Below are positions 62,408-64,000 of a DNA stretch of 64,000 nt, piece after piece. The number at the start of each line of letters is the position of its first letter. Positions within the stretch are counted from its first letter, which is position 1. A model generated the notes under the pieces. That model did no database searches. It saw only the letters and a program-made list of their open reading frames with translations, and had not been told where the DNA came from. Both the position numbers and the translations under genes were made by a program. This stretch comes from Marinibacterium anthonyi (lineage in GTDB: Bacteria > Pseudomonadota > Alphaproteobacteria > Rhodobacterales > Rhodobacteraceae): NCBI GenBank assembly GCA_003217735.2, contig CP031585.1:4832501-4896500 (forward strand), read 5' to 3'.

Positions 62408-64000
62408 TCAGGCCGCCGCCTCCTTGTTCAGATCCTCGAATGTCCGGCCTTCGGCCACAAGCTGTTCCAGCAGTGGCGCGGGTTGCCAGAAATGCGGGTT
62501 CTCCCCGGCATAGCGTTTGATATCGGCCAGCAGCCCCGGCAGCCCCTCCATGTCGGCCCATTTCAGCGGGCCGCCCCGGTAGCGGGGGAAGCCATAACCG
62601 TACAGCAGCGTCACATCGACATCCAAGGGGCGCCGCGCGATGCCTTCGCCCACCACCCTGGCCGCCTCGTTGACCATGGCGGCCATGTAGCGGCGCACGA
62701 TCTCGGTGTCGGTGAAGTCGCGCGGGGTGATGCCCTGCGCCGCCCGGTCGGCCTCGATCAGGGGCATGACCTCGGGGTTGGGCACGCGGGCCTTCGGCCC
62801 GGCGGCATAATCGTAATAGCCCTTGCCGGTCTTCTGCCCGAAATTGCCGGCCTCGCACAGCGTATCCGCATAGGTGCTGTCGCGCGCGCCCTCGGGCAGG
62901 CCTTCGGCCCGCTTGCGCTTGCGCACCGACCATCCGATGTCCAGGCCCGCAAGGTCGGCCACGGCAAAGGGCCCCATGGCAAAGCCGAAGTCTTCAAGTG
63001 CCGCGTCGATCTGGTAGGGGGACGCGCCGTCCAGGATCATGTGATCGGCGGCCGTGCGGTAGACCGACAGGATCCGGTTGCCGATGAACCCGTCGCAGAC
63101 GCCCGCGCGGACCGACACCTTGCCCATCTTCTTGCCCAACGCAAAGCCCGTGGCCAACACATCCGGCGCGGTCTTGTCGGCGACCACGATCTCAAGCAGC
63201 TTCATCACGTGGGCGGGCGAGAAGAAGTGCAGGCCCAACACGTCCTGGGGCCGCGATGTCGCGGCGGCGATCTGGTCCACGTCCAGGTACGAGGTGTTCG
63301 AAGCCAGGATCGCGCCGGGCCTGGCCACGGCGTCGAGCTTGGCAAAGACCTCCTTCTTCACCGACATCTCCTCGAACACGGCCTCGATGATCAGGTCGGC
63401 GTCCTTCAGGTCGTCGTAGGAAGTGGTCAGCGTCAGCGCCTTTTCGGTCAGCGCCTCGAACCCCGCCTGGTCGATCTTGCCCCGCTTCAGCGCGCCCGAC
63501 AGGTTCCCGGCGATCCGGCCCTTGGCCTTTTCGGCGGCCTCCGGCGTCATCTCCAGCATGGTCACCGACAGCCCGGCCAAAAGCGCCGACGTGGCGATGC
63601 CGCTGCCCATGGTGCCGCCGCCGATCACGGCGATGGCGTTGACGGGGCGCGGGTCGACCCCCTTCAGCTCGGGCAGCTTGCCGACGGCTCGTTCGGCAAA
63701 GAACGCATGAATCATGCCCTGCCGCTGGTCGGTCTCCATCAGCTCCTTGAAGATCGCCCGCTCCCTGGCCATCCCCTGTTCAAACGGCAGTTCGCAGGCG
63801 GCCTGAACGGCGCGCACGCACATCGCCGGCGCGATCTGACCGCGCCCGCGTTTCAGCACGGCGTCATAGGTCGCATCCCAGTCGATCGGCTGCGGCGCGG
63901 GCAGCTCCGACACCGGCCGGCGCGGCGCGCCCTCGTCGATCAGCTGCCGCGCATAGGCCAGCCCGATGACCGACGGCGCGCCGTCCTCGACCCGATCCAG
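62408..64000 (-). CDS. 3-hydroxyacyl-CoA dehydrogenase/enoyl-CoA hydratase, FadB/FadJ type (partial)
   Basis: The gene runs off the right edge of the window; about 530 residues of the C-terminal part are present. The NAD-binding motif AVIGGGTMGSGIATSALLAG is followed by NTSYLDVDQIAA and GLHFFSPAHVMKLLEIV, all typical of 3-hydroxyacyl-CoA dehydrogenases. The last domain holds VVGEGIARRPLDVDVTLLYG and FPRYRGGPLKW. The upstream residues are a linker, so the missing N-terminus should be an enoyl-CoA hydratase domain. It catalyses the hydration and second oxidation of beta-oxidation and is encoded just before the two dehydrogenases. Confidence 0.9.
   Translation of the reverse strand: MDRVEDGAPSVIGLAYARQLIDEGAPRRPVSELPAPQPIDWDATYDAVLKRGRGQIAPAMCVRAVQAACELPFEQGMARERAIFKELMETDQRQGMIHAFFAERAVGKLPELKGVDPRPVNAIAVIGGGTMGSGIATSALLAGLSVTMLEMTPEAAEKAKGRIAGNLSGALKRGKIDQAGFEALTEKALTLTTSYDDLKDADLIIEAVFEEMSVKKEVFAKLDAVARPGAILASNTSYLDVDQIAAATSRPQDVLGLHFFSPAHVMKLLEIVVADKTAPDVLATGFALGKKMGKVSVRAGVCDGFIGNRILSVYRTAADHMILDGASPYQIDAALEDFGFAMGPFAVADLAGLDIGWSVRKRKRAEGLPEGARDSTYADTLCEAGNFGQKTGKGYYDYAAGPKARVPNPEVMPLIEADRAAQGITPRDFTDTEIVRRYMAAMVNEAARVVGEGIARRPLDVDVTLLYGYGFPRYRGGPLKWADMEGLPGLLADIKRYAGENPHFWQPAPLLEQLVAEGRTFEDLNKEAAA

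Overview
The window is high-GC DNA, densely packed and rich in ATGA start/stop overlaps. It carries no rRNA or tRNA that I can recognise, and no phage or insertion-sequence gene. The opgCGH glucan operon, the alphaproteobacterial-type phn (C-P lyase) cluster with a hexapeptide transferase and a DUF1045 protein, and several short intergenic repeats together point to a Rhodobacteraceae (Roseobacter-group) genome. This assignment is an inference from gene content and codon use, not from a database comparison.

Layout. 1-540: no gene supported. 541-1877 (+): rhodanese and secreted esterase. 1861-7862 (-): TPR protein, then opgC-opgG-opgH for osmoregulated periplasmic glucans. 8048-11413 (-): DUF302 protein, a thiamine-diphosphate enzyme and a CaiB/BaiF CoA-transferase. 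11754-17210 (+): alpha/beta hydrolase, then a two-gene RND efflux system. 17425-19920 (+): GT2, LAB_N and GT39 proteins, a probable lipid A glycosylation set. 19924-26073 (-): NMT1-type ABC importer followed by a flavin oxidase, two NAD(P)H:quinone-type oxidoreductases and a creatininase-family amidohydrolase, which looks like an uncharacterised uptake and catabolism operon. 26232-26717 (-): small methyltransferase. 26925-32842 (+): peptide-type ABC importer. 33024-38856: amino-acid-type binding protein, small membrane protein, a chemoreceptor with a multi-pass membrane sensor, and a large MscS-type channel. 39276-45748 (+): a tightly overlapping seven-gene glycan operon (four glycosyltransferases, a phosphatase, a deacetylase and a methyltransferase). 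45822-59420: the complete phosphonate system phnM, DUF1045, phnN, phnL, a CorA-like gene, phnK, phnJ, phnI, phnH, phnG, phnF, hexapeptide transferase, phnE2, phnE1, phnD, phnC. 59587-64000 (-): thioesterase, two acyl-CoA dehydrogenases and a truncated FadB/FadJ-type enzyme, i.e. beta-oxidation.

How the genes work together. The phosphonate block is self-contained. PhnCDE imports phosphonate, PhnGHIJ with PhnK and PhnL breaks the C-P bond, and PhnM, the DUF1045 protein and PhnN process the ribosyl phosphate products. I see Pho-box-like sequences upstream of phnC and in the phnF-phnG divergent region. The latter also holds a good -10 and a tandem TTGTATAG repeat that could be the PhnF operator. 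The neighbouring glycan operon has no recognisable flippase, polymerase or exporter, so it may build or trim a short surface glycan or glycolipid. It is my best candidate for an undescribed system.

Between genes there are several families of short structured repeats. These are a perfect 20-bp palindrome (two copies, both in convergent gaps), tandem AT-rich hairpins (two loci), hairpins whose loops match a G-quadruplex pattern (two loci), and a GTATTTG-purine tail motif (two copies). They are probably genome-wide families and deserve a genome-scale check.
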